Of a stretch of 33,730 nt of DNA, positions 15,501-23,358 are shown in pieces. A program made the position numbers and the translations under genes. Numbering within the stretch: position 1 is the stretch's first letter; each line of letters begins with the position of its first letter. The stretch is taken from IMG/VR virus record IMGVR_UViG_3300030012_001764, positions 1 through 33,730 of that record; one strand, given 5' to 3'. Source of the stretch: a virus. The notes under the pieces were generated by a model. That model was not told where the DNA came from. It saw nothing but the letters and a program-made list of their open reading frames with translations, and searched no databases.

Positions 15501-15950
15501 ACCACTAACAGAACTACCATTAGGTACTGCCGTCTCCATGTCGGTATAAACACGACCACTAGGTGCTATAAATCCTGACGCCCCCTGATTTTCTGTTTTG
15601 CTTTGGTCTTTGAGACCTCCCCACATGGGAAAGAAATTTATTTCAGAACCCAAGTTAGTAAAGAATATGTTTTCAGCCCCTGAACTCATTTTGTGTTGCT
15701 CACCTAAATAAAGGGAGTTTAGAGTAGTTTCGATAGCTTTGCCACCTTCTAACTTGTTGGTTCTAGGGTTGTATTTAAAATGCTTTAATGTTAAAGCGTC
15801 CTCACTTGTTAACTCACTTTTAGACGTTTCAGAGGTGTTTACTCTTTCTTCATTAGAGTTATTTATACTTCTGTTTGCTTCTATATCATCAAATGGGTGT
15901 TGAGAGTCGTTGGTACTCTTTGAGGTGTTCCTTTTTAAATTCCTACTCAT
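12510..15950 (-). CDS. Large fibre / receptor-binding-type virion protein with Ig-like and LamG domains
   Basis: 1146 residues. The first ~60 are polar and disordered. A head-fibre-like region (about 70-130, GGKAIETTLNSLYLGEQHKMSSG) follows, then several hundred residues of beta repeats. A putative Ig/cadherin-like module comes at about 790-880 (ITEGQVFSSQIALDTGSD...WAILNQSTGVFTGTAPS), and a C-terminal LamG jelly roll at about 890-1146 (WTISMWVKGS, WQHIMLSYDGG, FKFYIDGVLQT, FRIGRLVSGNYP, LAIWNSDES). No signal peptide. The modules suggest glycan or receptor binding. The gene sits between protease and scaffold, so it may be a head fibre rather than a tail fibre. Confidence 0.8.
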   Translation of the reverse strand: MSRNLKRNTSKSTNDSQHPFDDIEANRSINNSNEERVNTSETSKSELTSEDALTLKHFKYNPRTNKLEGGKAIETTLNSLYLGEQHKMSSGAENIFFTNLGSEINFFPMWGGLKDQSKTENQGASGFIAPSGRVYTDMETAVPNGSSVSGTSIAYSGDTLYNDNIAGLGVKVVLAEPINHNTTYLRYRLSVSGKQVYLQEFRPSYSYGIGQSIEWFFDHPVEIHAGTTIFAEVVKMDINTDESKGVLLVTKGDAVGNPRHIEVFSRYFQDKDLELISPYLKYQSIDVSLDSTGSTIIFKDLSLGSDNVLSSYPINTVEALANGSTIKLKVKDGQKIIIESLPVGNVSIGGSLVNSVLNQAVTQLNNLFTNTEGFASGGGNPVTNFDLSNNDLTLTLEDGTSYTVDVTTLGVDENKFVDSGALNGSNLELTMNDSSVITIDASNMINGSTLPAIASNWYISYGGSSGDEITSPTIVNVYENKQPFYYGSFLGKGEEYTWTHDDNGYYIIGIYSGSESTKDEAEITYNTNWSTMFRFTNIGTNRVAETSFGVDVASRYASGYNVTNNTTLALRYGTDNYLSLYDISGSDEVLIGRSNTALVGDTQTISFGGQNQPNAKFPVIIKREVKWSIVHDYDSSETSILDGIEEDTVLRSNISIGTGEKFMINLNYFGRSEFFGIGYTGASSGQSNPYANLDSWFRYTSSEAIVSGGDWTFNTNATNYSTAGGGSYSLGGNVNIGMLSLVYNTDNSLDLYHEGVGEVIMSRTSSLDGSDIHLYFMANESHSYGRIPTPSKQTINAGSQPITSFAPDVSDQVLEITEGQVFSSQIALDTGSDIVNMYGEEDAPSWAILNQSTGVFTGTAPSYSGSSDDYIISCRASNSLGGITSFNVTLRVLQLTYTNTKSLKFEDGVSSYLGGNASLVTSLERDSNGSGSSDAWTISMWVKGSTENAGQTIFYFGNNDVVNNGHIEIRQTNHNGLKRLRLRYGSNANYIQLTTPSGSITPSSWQHIMLSYDGGTTGVASRLVNDYYSRFKFYIDGVLQTTSNSHANNGYSGSVLGQNFRIGRLVSGNYPKDMLINQLAIWNSDESSSISDIYNSGSPQDLSLLSSAPEHYYEIESSVTTIQDIIGTAHLVGYNFTSTDLVNDAP

Positions 15951-16849
15951 TTCTTTTTATTATCTATTGATTTTAACTTGCTTATTGCCCAATTTATACC
16001 CGAAGTACCTCCCCAACCTAACCATGCGACATATCCTCTGTCTTTCCATGGTGTAGACTTAAATTCAGCACTTACCTCGGCGTTCTTTTGGTGACGTTTA
16101 AAAGATGCCATGCGAGATATAGTTGACCTTGAGATATTCTCACCTTTTGCGAGTTGGTTAGCACGAGTCCACCCCGTTCGAGTCATTCCTTTAACCTCAT
16201 CGCCATGCTCTTCTCTCCATCTTAAAACTTTCTTAGCGTTGTTTTTAGCACTCTCGGGATAGTCATTGTAGGTCTCTAACTTTAAAAGGTCTCTAAGTTC
16301 TTGTATTTGGTTCTGAGTATACATCTTAGCTTCTAACTCGTCTGCGAAAAATCCTTCAATTGAAAAACCTTTTATCTCTTGGTTCTCTGCTTTCTTGTAT
16401 ATCTCGTCTGTAACCTTCATAGATACCATCCAAGTTCCTACGGGCAAATTCATACCGTAATCTTTTGACTTATCGTTCTCACCCTCTATAATCCAAGACT
16501 CAACTACTGTCATTCCCTTAAGATTCTTTTTATGTTCTAGCGTAGCGTTAGATTGATTCGCCTCAATAAAGAACTTTTCGGATGCCTTTCGAACTGTATC
16601 CTCACTAAAGAATATGTAGAACTCCTCTTTTGTTTTAGGATTTACCCTGAAGATTTTTTTGTTAGGGATTAAGGCAGGACCTACGAGAACTCCTCGCTTC
16701 TTATCAACTGCTTTAAGTAATGTTTGGTCGTTTAAAGCTATAAACAACTCTTCAATGGCAGGAGATTCCACTACCGAAATAGCATTAACACCTGACATCT
16801 CGTCGTTATCGTCTATAATCAACTCTACAATTTTATCTTTTTTAGCCAT
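15947..16849 (-). CDS. XkdF-like prohead protease with C-terminal extra domain
   Basis: 300 residues. Residues ~20-170 match the XkdF-type serine protease: ISVVESPAIEE near the start, LVGPALIPNKKIFR, FFSEDTVRKASEKFF, LEHKKNLKGMTVVESWII and GFSIEGFF, with the His of LEHK and the Ser of FSIEG as candidate catalytic residues. Residues ~195-300 form a second domain (YPESAKNNAKKVLRWREEHGDEVKGMTR, in two pieces; GWGGTSGINWAISKL) seen at the ends of other phage head proteins. It is the first gene of the head operon, behind the AT-rich block of control region B. Confidence 0.75.
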   Translation of the reverse strand: MAKKDKIVELIIDDNDEMSGVNAISVVESPAIEELFIALNDQTLLKAVDKKRGVLVGPALIPNKKIFRVNPKTKEEFYIFFSEDTVRKASEKFFIEANQSNATLEHKKNLKGMTVVESWIIEGENDKSKDYGMNLPVGTWMVSMKVTDEIYKKAENQEIKGFSIEGFFADELEAKMYTQNQIQELRDLLKLETYNDYPESAKNNAKKVLRWREEHGDEVKGMTRTGWTRANQLAKGENISRSTISRMASFKRHQKNAEVSAEFKSTPWKDRGYVAWLGWGGTSGINWAISKLKSIDNKKK

Positions 16850-16897
16850 ACAATAATAACTTTTTAATGACTATTTTGTTCGTTAATTTAGAATTGA

Positions 16898-16960
16898 ACT
16901 AATATATATGTATATAGATATAATACGATAGTATTATAGATATATATATATATATACTCC
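16898..16960 (-). promoter_or_regulatory. AT-rich block beside iteron array B; candidate late promoter or unwinding element
   Basis: Mirror counterpart of 2419-2480. Read on the minus strand, it carries TATCGTATTATAT and then TACATATATATTAGT (plus coordinates 16898-16912) ahead of the protease gene. The block differs from the one beside array A by small indels but keeps the order of words. Confidence 0.5.
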
Positions 16961-16961
16961 T

Positions 16962-17123
16962 ATGGTTAACATCTTGGTTGGTCATCTTCTGAAACCCACG
17001 TCCCTATTGGCCCCGTCCATGGTTGCAAACTTGGTGCAAAATAGCCCTACTTGGTGATGACTTGGTGACGGTATACCTCTATCCCACGTCAGTAAAGGGA
17101 CTCTAATGGTTGCTAACTTGGTG
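16962..17123. repeat. Iteron array B: three full iterons and two half-sites
   Basis: ATGGTTAACATCTTGGTT at 16962-16979, ATGGTTGCAAACTTGGTG at 17019-17036 and ATGGTTGCTAACTTGGTG at 17106-17123, with ACTTGGTG half-sites at 17049-17056 and 17060-17067. Spacers of 39 bp (after the first iteron) and 38 bp (before the last) equal those of array A, while their sequences differ. Nine extra bases lie between the middle iteron and the half-sites. Array B points towards the promoter at 17186. Confidence 0.9.
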
Positions 17124-17131
17124 CTAATATT

Positions 17132-17149
17132 CTACGTATTACTACTTAG
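17132..17149. promoter_or_regulatory. 18-bp tandem palindrome element upstream of P7
   Basis: CTACGTAT-TA-CTACTTAG, 14 of 16 positions matching the consensus, ends exactly 36 bp before the -33 TTG at 17186. The 36-bp interval is AT-rich and starts with a GAAAATTAATTT word shared with the element at 27116. Confidence 0.8.
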
Positions 17150-17185
17150 ATGTGAAAATTAATTTAATTTTTTTTGCTAAAAAGT

Positions 17186-17215
17186 TTGGTAGTTCGGTTT
17201 TTATAGTTAATTTTA
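17186..17215 (+). promoter_or_regulatory. Bacteroidota-type promoter P7
   Basis: TTG (17186-17188), 19 bp, TAATTTTA (17208-17215). The -7 is weaker than in the other promoters. The leader is A/C-rich (AACAACAACAAAAACAAAGC) and runs to the ATG at 17248. Confidence 0.7.
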
Positions 17216-17247
17216 CTCTCAGATAACAACAACAAAAACAAAGCAAA

Positions 17248-17475
17248 ATGACAAAAAACGAAATCGCAGACGAGATAGAGTCTAGGCTAGGGATAGACGT
17301 TAAAGAGGTGAGGATTTATAATGGTCGTTACTTCGCTATAGAACCTACTCCGATAACGTACGGGTATTGGGTTCACGAAATATTTATCAAGGGCTTAGAG
17401 ATAGACTTTAGGATAATGAATGAGGTGTCTTCAATGAAGGAAGTAGAGGAGTATTTTAGAGCCACTTTCGGATGA
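17248..17475 (+). CDS. Hypothetical early-type protein (75 aa)
   Basis: Unrecognised small alpha/beta protein: a helix (KNEIADEIESRLG), a strand (VKEVRIYNGRYFAIEP), then EIFIKGLEIDFRI and a final helix. No signal peptide or membrane segment. It is the only gene driven rightward from control region B and has an early-type promoter with the 18-bp element and the iteron array upstream. It is set apart among late genes on the other strand, so it is probably a host-takeover or regulatory protein; this is inferred from placement. Confidence 0.75.
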   Translation: MTKNEIADEIESRLGIDVKEVRIYNGRYFAIEPTPITYGYWVHEIFIKGLEIDFRIMNEVSSMKEVEEYFRATFG

Positions 17476-17534
17476 TTGTAACTCTATTATGCCTACTATT
17501 GGTGATTAATATTTACGCTAACACTCTAGACTAG
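17472..17534 (+). CDS. Possible 20-residue membrane micropeptide
   Basis: MIVTLLCLLLVINIYANTLD begins in an ATGA overlap with the stop of the 75-residue gene and is almost entirely one hydrophobic helix. It ends 4 bases inside the converging tape-measure gene. Coupled start, composition and a clean end are suggestive, but at this length chance is a serious alternative. Confidence 0.3.
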   Translation: MIVTLLCLLLVINIYANTLD

Positions 17535-19789
17535 AGAGTCGCAAAATCTTCGACTTTCCTATCTAATGCTTGAGCCGACGTTACCTCACTAGATACTACA
17601 TAAGCCTTAGTCGGTTGTTGTTGTATCTCTGCTAACTGATTGACAGAGTTATTACCCACAACGTTAAAAGACGGTGCTTGAGCAGAGCCACCCTTTGCAA
17701 CTTGAGGCGGTTCGGGGTTATTGCCACTAGAACCTTTGAATTTACTTTTAGCAATCGTCGCTATTTGTGTCGCTCCTGTAGTTGCGACAATACCTGCTTT
17801 TATAAAGTTAGCACCTGTTAAGGCGTCCTGAGGCACTGCTAATTGAGACATAATACCCTGAGCCGTACTAACAACTGCTTGGGCTATTCCGACTGCCTTG
17901 TTGACTTTAAACGCTTTTTCTTGGCTTTTTTCATCGTCCTTAGCGAAAGCCGTAGCTAACTCCCCGATAGCCCCTAGAGAGTCACTAGCCATTGATAATC
18001 TAGCGTCAGCGACTTCCTTAGCGTTAGCAATTTGCTCGTTCTTTGTTTTGGTGTTTATTTTGGATAGTTCAGCGGAACGCTCTCTCTCTATAAAAGTTGT
18101 GTCTTTACCGTACTGCTCGGCTAATTGCTTTAGAGTATCATATTTGTTATTCACTGCATTAATCTCTATCTGAGACTGCGTTAAATTCTCTGTAGCCTGT
18201 CTGTTTAAACTGTCTTTTGTGACTTGGTTTATTCTTTCTAAATCTGCTTTAGTTTGAGCCTCTATAGAGTCCCTTAATTCCTTAGCTGACTGCTCTTTCT
18301 CTTCTTTTATTTTGTCATTTTTAGCCTTCTCAATATCCAAATATTTTTTAGATATCTTTTCAGCTTGTTGGATTTCTTGTTGATTGTAAAGTTCTATTAA
18401 AGACTGTTTTTCTGTCTCTGTTAGGTTGGTGTTTGCAAGTGTATCGACTCGTAATCTTTCAAATTTATCTTTATTTATTTCTAAGTCCTTCTCGATACCT
18501 TCTTTCATTAAACTATTCTGCAGGTCTTCAATCTTTCTAGCCGCATTTTTTCTATCTTGAGTGTGTTTTTTATAGTTGTTTAATTTTGTAGTATTTGAAG
18601 CCTGAGCATTTTTAACTCTTTTTTGATTCTCTTTATTTTCGTTTACTGTTAAACTAGTCTCTAGGGATTCAATTTCTGACGTTAATTTAATTATATCTGC
18701 TCGTGTTTGTTTAGATTCGTTTTTCAGACGTTTCCCCATAAAACCTAAACTTTCAGACATTTCTATTTGTGCTTTTTCGACCTTTTTTAAGTTTTCTATT
18801 TGAACTTTTGAAGCCTCAATACTGTCCTTAATCTTTTGTTGTCTAAGTTTAAAACTGTCCTTACCTTGTGATTCTAGTAAAGCAATTTCATTGTCGTATT
18901 GTTTTTGTTTTGCGTCAAATGTAGCTTTATCTATTGCTTGCTCTACTTTCTTACGCTCCATGTATTCAGCGTGTCTTCTTTTTCTTGCCTCGTTTTGTTC
19001 ATCTTCAGCGAAATTGGTGATGCCTATAAAATCACCGACTGCCTTAAATCCGTCAATTACAGGACTGAAAAAGCTAGTTAGCTTTTCAAAGTTAGCAATA
19101 AGCAAACCGATACCGACAACAAGTACACCGATTCCCGTACTCGCTAAGGCTAATTTAAATAATTTAGTTACTTGCGTAGCTTTACCTGTTACGGCGGTAT
19201 ATATAGCTTGTGTCTTTGTGAGTGCTTTGGTTCTAATGTCCTTTAATAAGAGCATAGAAGCAGACTCTTTCTCTAGTGATTTAGCTATCGTGTTTACAGA
19301 GTTTAAAAGGGTTTGAGCCGCCATTAACTTCTGCATGGATTTCTGTAGGGCTTCAGATTCAACACCTGTCAAAGCCATAGCGCCCTGAACCGCTCCATAA
19401 CCTGCGACACCAATGGACGCTAACTCCATTACTCCGTTTAGTGTTCTATGGTCATCTGCTAATCGTTTAGTTTCGTTCTGAATATCGACGTATTTATCAC
19501 GTAATTGAGATGCTTTTTCAAGTGCCTCTCTACCAATAGGAGTCTCACGTCCGGCCGATAATGCTATGGATTGATACGCTTGAATTTGTTTGTTCATATC
19601 ACGAACATTCAAAGGGGTCTCTTTAACTATTTTATCGATATCCTGTAACTGTTTGTCAAATGATTTACCACTCTTTAGAACTGAATCGTACGCTTTTTTA
19701 GTCTGATAAAAGGACTCGTTCATAGACTTAACATTCTTAGTCGTTTTTTCTGCGTTATCCGTAAATTTTATGTTGACCTCTTTATCCAT
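17531..19789 (-). CDS. Tape measure protein
   Basis: 752 residues, largely helical and coiled. A hydrophobic segment (about 200-235, LALASTGIGVLVVGIGLLIA) is typical of tape measures. Long charged coils follow from about 270 to 600, then a second moderately hydrophobic Ala/Gly-rich region (AVGIAQAVVSTAQGIMSQL). This protein sets tail length; at about 1.5 angstrom per residue it predicts a tail of roughly 110 nm. It is the last gene of the tail operon. Confidence 0.9.
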   Translation of the reverse strand: MDKEVNIKFTDNAEKTTKNVKSMNESFYQTKKAYDSVLKSGKSFDKQLQDIDKIVKETPLNVRDMNKQIQAYQSIALSAGRETPIGREALEKASQLRDKYVDIQNETKRLADDHRTLNGVMELASIGVAGYGAVQGAMALTGVESEALQKSMQKLMAAQTLLNSVNTIAKSLEKESASMLLLKDIRTKALTKTQAIYTAVTGKATQVTKLFKLALASTGIGVLVVGIGLLIANFEKLTSFFSPVIDGFKAVGDFIGITNFAEDEQNEARKRRHAEYMERKKVEQAIDKATFDAKQKQYDNEIALLESQGKDSFKLRQQKIKDSIEASKVQIENLKKVEKAQIEMSESLGFMGKRLKNESKQTRADIIKLTSEIESLETSLTVNENKENQKRVKNAQASNTTKLNNYKKHTQDRKNAARKIEDLQNSLMKEGIEKDLEINKDKFERLRVDTLANTNLTETEKQSLIELYNQQEIQQAEKISKKYLDIEKAKNDKIKEEKEQSAKELRDSIEAQTKADLERINQVTKDSLNRQATENLTQSQIEINAVNNKYDTLKQLAEQYGKDTTFIERERSAELSKINTKTKNEQIANAKEVADARLSMASDSLGAIGELATAFAKDDEKSQEKAFKVNKAVGIAQAVVSTAQGIMSQLAVPQDALTGANFIKAGIVATTGATQIATIAKSKFKGSSGNNPEPPQVAKGGSAQAPSFNVVGNNSVNQLAEIQQQPTKAYVVSSEVTSAQALDRKVEDFATL

Positions 19790-19792
19790 TGT

Positions 19793-19942
19793 TTACTTTT
19801 TTAGCCTTCTCGCTTGTTTAATTTGCCATAGAGCGACTTTTGAGTCACTCGGTATACTATATAACCCTTTAGCTATTTGAACGTCCTTAGAAGCGTTCTC
19901 ATAGGTGTCTAATTTTAATGCTTGTAATATTTGTTCTATCAT
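19793..19942 (-). CDS. Small tail-operon protein before the tape measure (49 aa)
   Basis: 49 residues starting MIEQILQALKLDTYENASKD and ending in a basic LWQIKQARRLKK. It fits cleanly between the tail protein upstream (4-base gap) and the tape measure downstream (3-base gap), filling what would otherwise be a 157-base hole in a tightly packed operon. Unrecognised; a tail assembly accessory is likely. Confidence 0.7.
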   Translation of the reverse strand: MIEQILQALKLDTYENASKDVQIAKGLYSIPSDSKVALWQIKQARRLKK

Positions 19943-19946
19943 TTTG

Positions 19947-22286
19947 TTATGGCTGTTGTTCTATTAATACAAAACTTTCTGATTGTGAGCCGTCTATAAA
20001 TGTGTATGTTATCTTCAATACGTACTGCTCCTCTACACCACCTGATGTCTGTTCTTGGTTAACTAATGATATCCCGTCTTCAGTCTGTAGAAAGTCACCC
20101 GACTCAGTTAATAAGAATGCTTCCGAAGTTGTGTTTTCAGGTATACATACAGAGATACTTTGCTCTGATGGTATTTGAGAGGGTGTTATGCTTGTTATGT
20201 TTCCTAGTACGTCTGTAATGTCAGCTTGTATTGTATTATTTGGGAATGATACAGGTACGTCAATACATTGAGACTCTCCGTCTGTTTGTATAATTGGGAC
20301 ACTTGACGACGAACCCTCTGCAATAGTCTCCGTAAAATCCATCAATAAATCCAACTTAGCCATCTGAGAAGTTAATTCAACGTCTAAAGAATTTATAACA
20401 TATCTCTTACCTCTTATAATTAATCTATCATTAAGTTCTAATTTAGAGAGAATATCTATAGGTAACCTAGCTGAAACTTTTACATTCCTGTTTTTTAGGT
20501 TGTATAAGTTGCTTAAATATCCTTCATAATATGTTTTGTATAATGTATTGTCTACTATGTTACCCGTCCTAGTTGAGGATAAAGGCATAAAGTTCAAAGT
20601 GTAATCAATACCGTTAACAGTTAAGTCCTGACCGAATGTTAAGTATTCACTTTCTGTAGTATTAGATATTTTAACGTCTTGAGTTACTAATCCATTAGCG
20701 TATAATATTGTAGGCTTAGGGATATATTTACTCAGGTCGCTTTTTATCGTGTATCCTAAATGTAAATCAGATGACTCATAATTACCAAACATTATATTCT
20801 CAAATGGAAGTTTCACGTTGAACTCGCCACCGTCGTAATTAAATTGATTTTTAGCGTTCCCGTAACCATGTCCAAACGTATCTAAAAAGAATGCGTTAGT
20901 CACGCTTTCACTCTTTTGATATTCAAAATTAATACGTCTAAATAATGGTACTTTGTTTATTTCTACACTTTTTGAATCTACGTATTTTGTGATATCTCTT
21001 ACCGTTCCTTTTGCATAGAATGAGTCTAATGTCTCAACTTGGTAAACATCGTTGCCTAGACCGTAACAAGTCAAATTAAACATATTTAAAACACCTTTGA
21101 AAAAGTCCATTACTTTAATTTCAGGTGCTAATGATTTAAAATCAATGTCACCCGAAAGCGATACAGATGAGGTTGCCGTATATTCGTTGCTATCCGTTTG
21201 TGAGACCATTGTAGGCTCAAAGAACGCTTTACCCTCTTGTCTATAAGTTATGTTAAAGGTGCATGTTAAGGGTCTATCTGCGTATATTCTAAACGTGAAA
21301 TTTCTGTTTAGAACTTTATTAGACTCATCCTTATTAACTAGTCTAGTAGCATTCCCCGAACCTGCTAAAGTCTTAAACAAAACTCCGTTATTATAAACCT
21401 CTATATGGTAAAATGCGTTAGTGTCATTTACGTTGGCTATCTCTATGAATGTTTTATGCTTAATATTATTGAGTTGCTCTACTTGAACATGCAAAAAGGG
21501 AGGTGTTATGTTTGGAAATAACTCGTTGAAGGGTTGGTTTTCATAACTTACAGTATCGTTAGCAATATAACCACCCCCAACAATAGGACTTAATGATAAA
21601 GATTTACTCTCCGTTCTAAAGTTCATGTCTTCAGAGTTCTTAAATAACATATAAGCCTGTTTAAACCTATCCTCACCAAAAAAAGTACCCGAGAATGTTA
21701 TTCCGTATCTAGTCTGTATTTTGTTAATTATAGTTAATAAGTTTATCGCAGGGAACAACTCTGTAAAATCTATATTATCTGTTACGTTAGATAACGTCCT
21801 ATTTAGGATTAAAGGGAATTTAACACTCGCCAAACTAGATGATGTTATAGAGTTCCTTACATTAGCTTCAGTATAATCATAGTTTATATCTGATAACTCG
21901 TCAATATCGGACAATTTCTCCTCTCCAAACTTATCTTTTAAGCTAGTAAGATTACCGTAAAACGTTATCTCGTATGACTCTGCATGACCTTCTGTTACCT
22001 TCGCTTTACTCATTGATATTTGACCTTCTTTAAAAGGGACTAAATCAATCTCTATAGATGCGTTTCGTCTAAGGTTTTGGTCGTATGTCATGTTGACATC
22101 AGACTCATAAAAGTGTTCGAATATTTGATTGTTGTTAGGTGTACATGGTATGTTAAAAGATTTACTAAAGTCCGTTTTAACCTTATCAATCTCTTTAATA
22201 TTTTGCTGACTAGATTTTATATTAATTTGCTCATCATTAAACAATTCTAATCTGCGACCTTCTATGTATACTTGAACCGAACTCAT
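19947..22286 (-). CDS. Tail-tip / hub-like structural protein
   Basis: 779 residues. The N-terminal module (VYIEGRRLELFNDEQINIKSS, then DFSKSFNIPCTPNNNQIFEHF) is characteristic of a large tail protein of Bacteroidota siphoviruses placed before the tape measure on the reverse side of the operon. The central part is beta-rich. DFFKGVLNMFNLTCYGLGND at about 390-410 resembles a hub or insertion domain. A Thr/Ser-rich C terminus is probably exposed. It most likely forms the tail tip or baseplate hub. Its start shares one base with the previous gene's stop. Confidence 0.65.
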   Translation of the reverse strand: MSSVQVYIEGRRLELFNDEQINIKSSQQNIKEIDKVKTDFSKSFNIPCTPNNNQIFEHFYESDVNMTYDQNLRRNASIEIDLVPFKEGQISMSKAKVTEGHAESYEITFYGNLTSLKDKFGEEKLSDIDELSDINYDYTEANVRNSITSSSLASVKFPLILNRTLSNVTDNIDFTELFPAINLLTIINKIQTRYGITFSGTFFGEDRFKQAYMLFKNSEDMNFRTESKSLSLSPIVGGGYIANDTVSYENQPFNELFPNITPPFLHVQVEQLNNIKHKTFIEIANVNDTNAFYHIEVYNNGVLFKTLAGSGNATRLVNKDESNKVLNRNFTFRIYADRPLTCTFNITYRQEGKAFFEPTMVSQTDSNEYTATSSVSLSGDIDFKSLAPEIKVMDFFKGVLNMFNLTCYGLGNDVYQVETLDSFYAKGTVRDITKYVDSKSVEINKVPLFRRINFEYQKSESVTNAFFLDTFGHGYGNAKNQFNYDGGEFNVKLPFENIMFGNYESSDLHLGYTIKSDLSKYIPKPTILYANGLVTQDVKISNTTESEYLTFGQDLTVNGIDYTLNFMPLSSTRTGNIVDNTLYKTYYEGYLSNLYNLKNRNVKVSARLPIDILSKLELNDRLIIRGKRYVINSLDVELTSQMAKLDLLMDFTETIAEGSSSSVPIIQTDGESQCIDVPVSFPNNTIQADITDVLGNITSITPSQIPSEQSISVCIPENTTSEAFLLTESGDFLQTEDGISLVNQEQTSGGVEEQYVLKITYTFIDGSQSESFVLIEQQP

Positions 22287-23356
22287 TAGACTATATTATT
22301 CATGTAATTGTTAGCGAAATTAAACTTCAATTTGTAGTTTATGTTTCTATTGTTTATGCTCTTTTGAACGTCTATAGATTTAGTGTCTATTTTAGCAGGT
22401 CTACCATTTACCAAAACCCTCTCCGAAAGCATTATTTGTTTTATCTCTTCTGAGAAATCCTCACTAACGAAACCCGAGTTGCCTTCAATAGACTCAGAAC
22501 CGTTAAAATTAAACGAACTCATTTGAGCCTCTCTAACGCTATAATTGACTAGAGATGAATGTAGACTATTAAAATCTTTAGAAGATGCGTTAAAAGTCTC
22601 GTTTGATACCTTATAGAGGAATGTTCTAGACCACGCTCCAAACCTATTTACATAATCTATAAATATAGGAGTGTATTTTTTCTCACAAACAGGTTTAAAA
22701 GTAGCTTCAAAATCAATACCGAATGTACTGTTGACTAACTGAAATTTATTACCGTCTTCTAGGTTGGTATGGTGTACCCTTGGAAAGACTCTAACACCTG
22801 ATGTCGGTATCGTTTCGTTTGTTATAGTTCCGTCTGATAGGTTTGTATATCTTACGATATCGTTAACCTCTGTCATTATGGTTACGTCACCTGCTTTATT
22901 CTTGTCTTCTGACAGGTTGTTTAAGTCGGGCAAGTGATAAGTATATACACCTTCACTCAATAAAACCCTACCTAAATCTACATTATAACCTTCTGTAAAT
23001 AATCCGAAGCCGTCAAAGGCTTTGTATGTAATGTTGTTTAACAGAGAGAATGAACCTGATATGTCCTTAAATCTCTTTATACGTACATTTGCGTAATATG
23101 AACTATTTAAATCTACGTTGTAAGTATTGAATAATCCGTTAGTATTAGATAGGTTTATATACTCTCTAATGAATGGCGATACGTTATACGTAGTTAACGG
23201 GTCTGTCGAACTAGGCACATTTTTAGTTAGCGTGTACGTTGGTGTTGTTGGTTCAGTGTCTCCCTCTGACCATATCGTTAACTCAACTTTGCTCCCTGTC
23301 TGACCTGACTCATTGATATCTATAATGAATGGTGAGCGTGTAAAAATTCTACTCAT
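22286..23356 (-). CDS. Distal tail structural protein
   Basis: 356 residues, beta-rich: SRIFTRSPFIIDINESGQTGSKVELTIW (given in two pieces in the protein's first 30 residues), YNVSPFIREYINL, and a long middle with FGAWSRTFLYKVSNETF. Proteins with this start occur next to the 779-residue type in Bacteroidota phages and are taken to be distal tail or baseplate components. The exact role is unknown. It lies between the gp10-like gene and the hub-like gene. Confidence 0.6.
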   Translation of the reverse strand: MSRIFTRSPFIIDINESGQTGSKVELTIWSEGDTEPTTPTYTLTKNVPSSTDPLTTYNVSPFIREYINLSNTNGLFNTYNVDLNSSYYANVRIKRFKDISGSFSLLNNITYKAFDGFGLFTEGYNVDLGRVLLSEGVYTYHLPDLNNLSEDKNKAGDVTIMTEVNDIVRYTNLSDGTITNETIPTSGVRVFPRVHHTNLEDGNKFQLVNSTFGIDFEATFKPVCEKKYTPIFIDYVNRFGAWSRTFLYKVSNETFNASSKDFNSLHSSLVNYSVREAQMSSFNFNGSESIEGNSGFVSEDFSEEIKQIMLSERVLVNGRPAKIDTKSIDVQKSINNRNINYKLKFNFANNYMNNIV

Positions 23357-23358
23357 TT

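Noticed and set aside
17525-17541. Inverted repeat ACTCTAGACTAGAGAGT between converging genes as a terminator
   Set aside because: The stem would leave a one-base loop and no T run follows; it is part of two overlapping coding ends.
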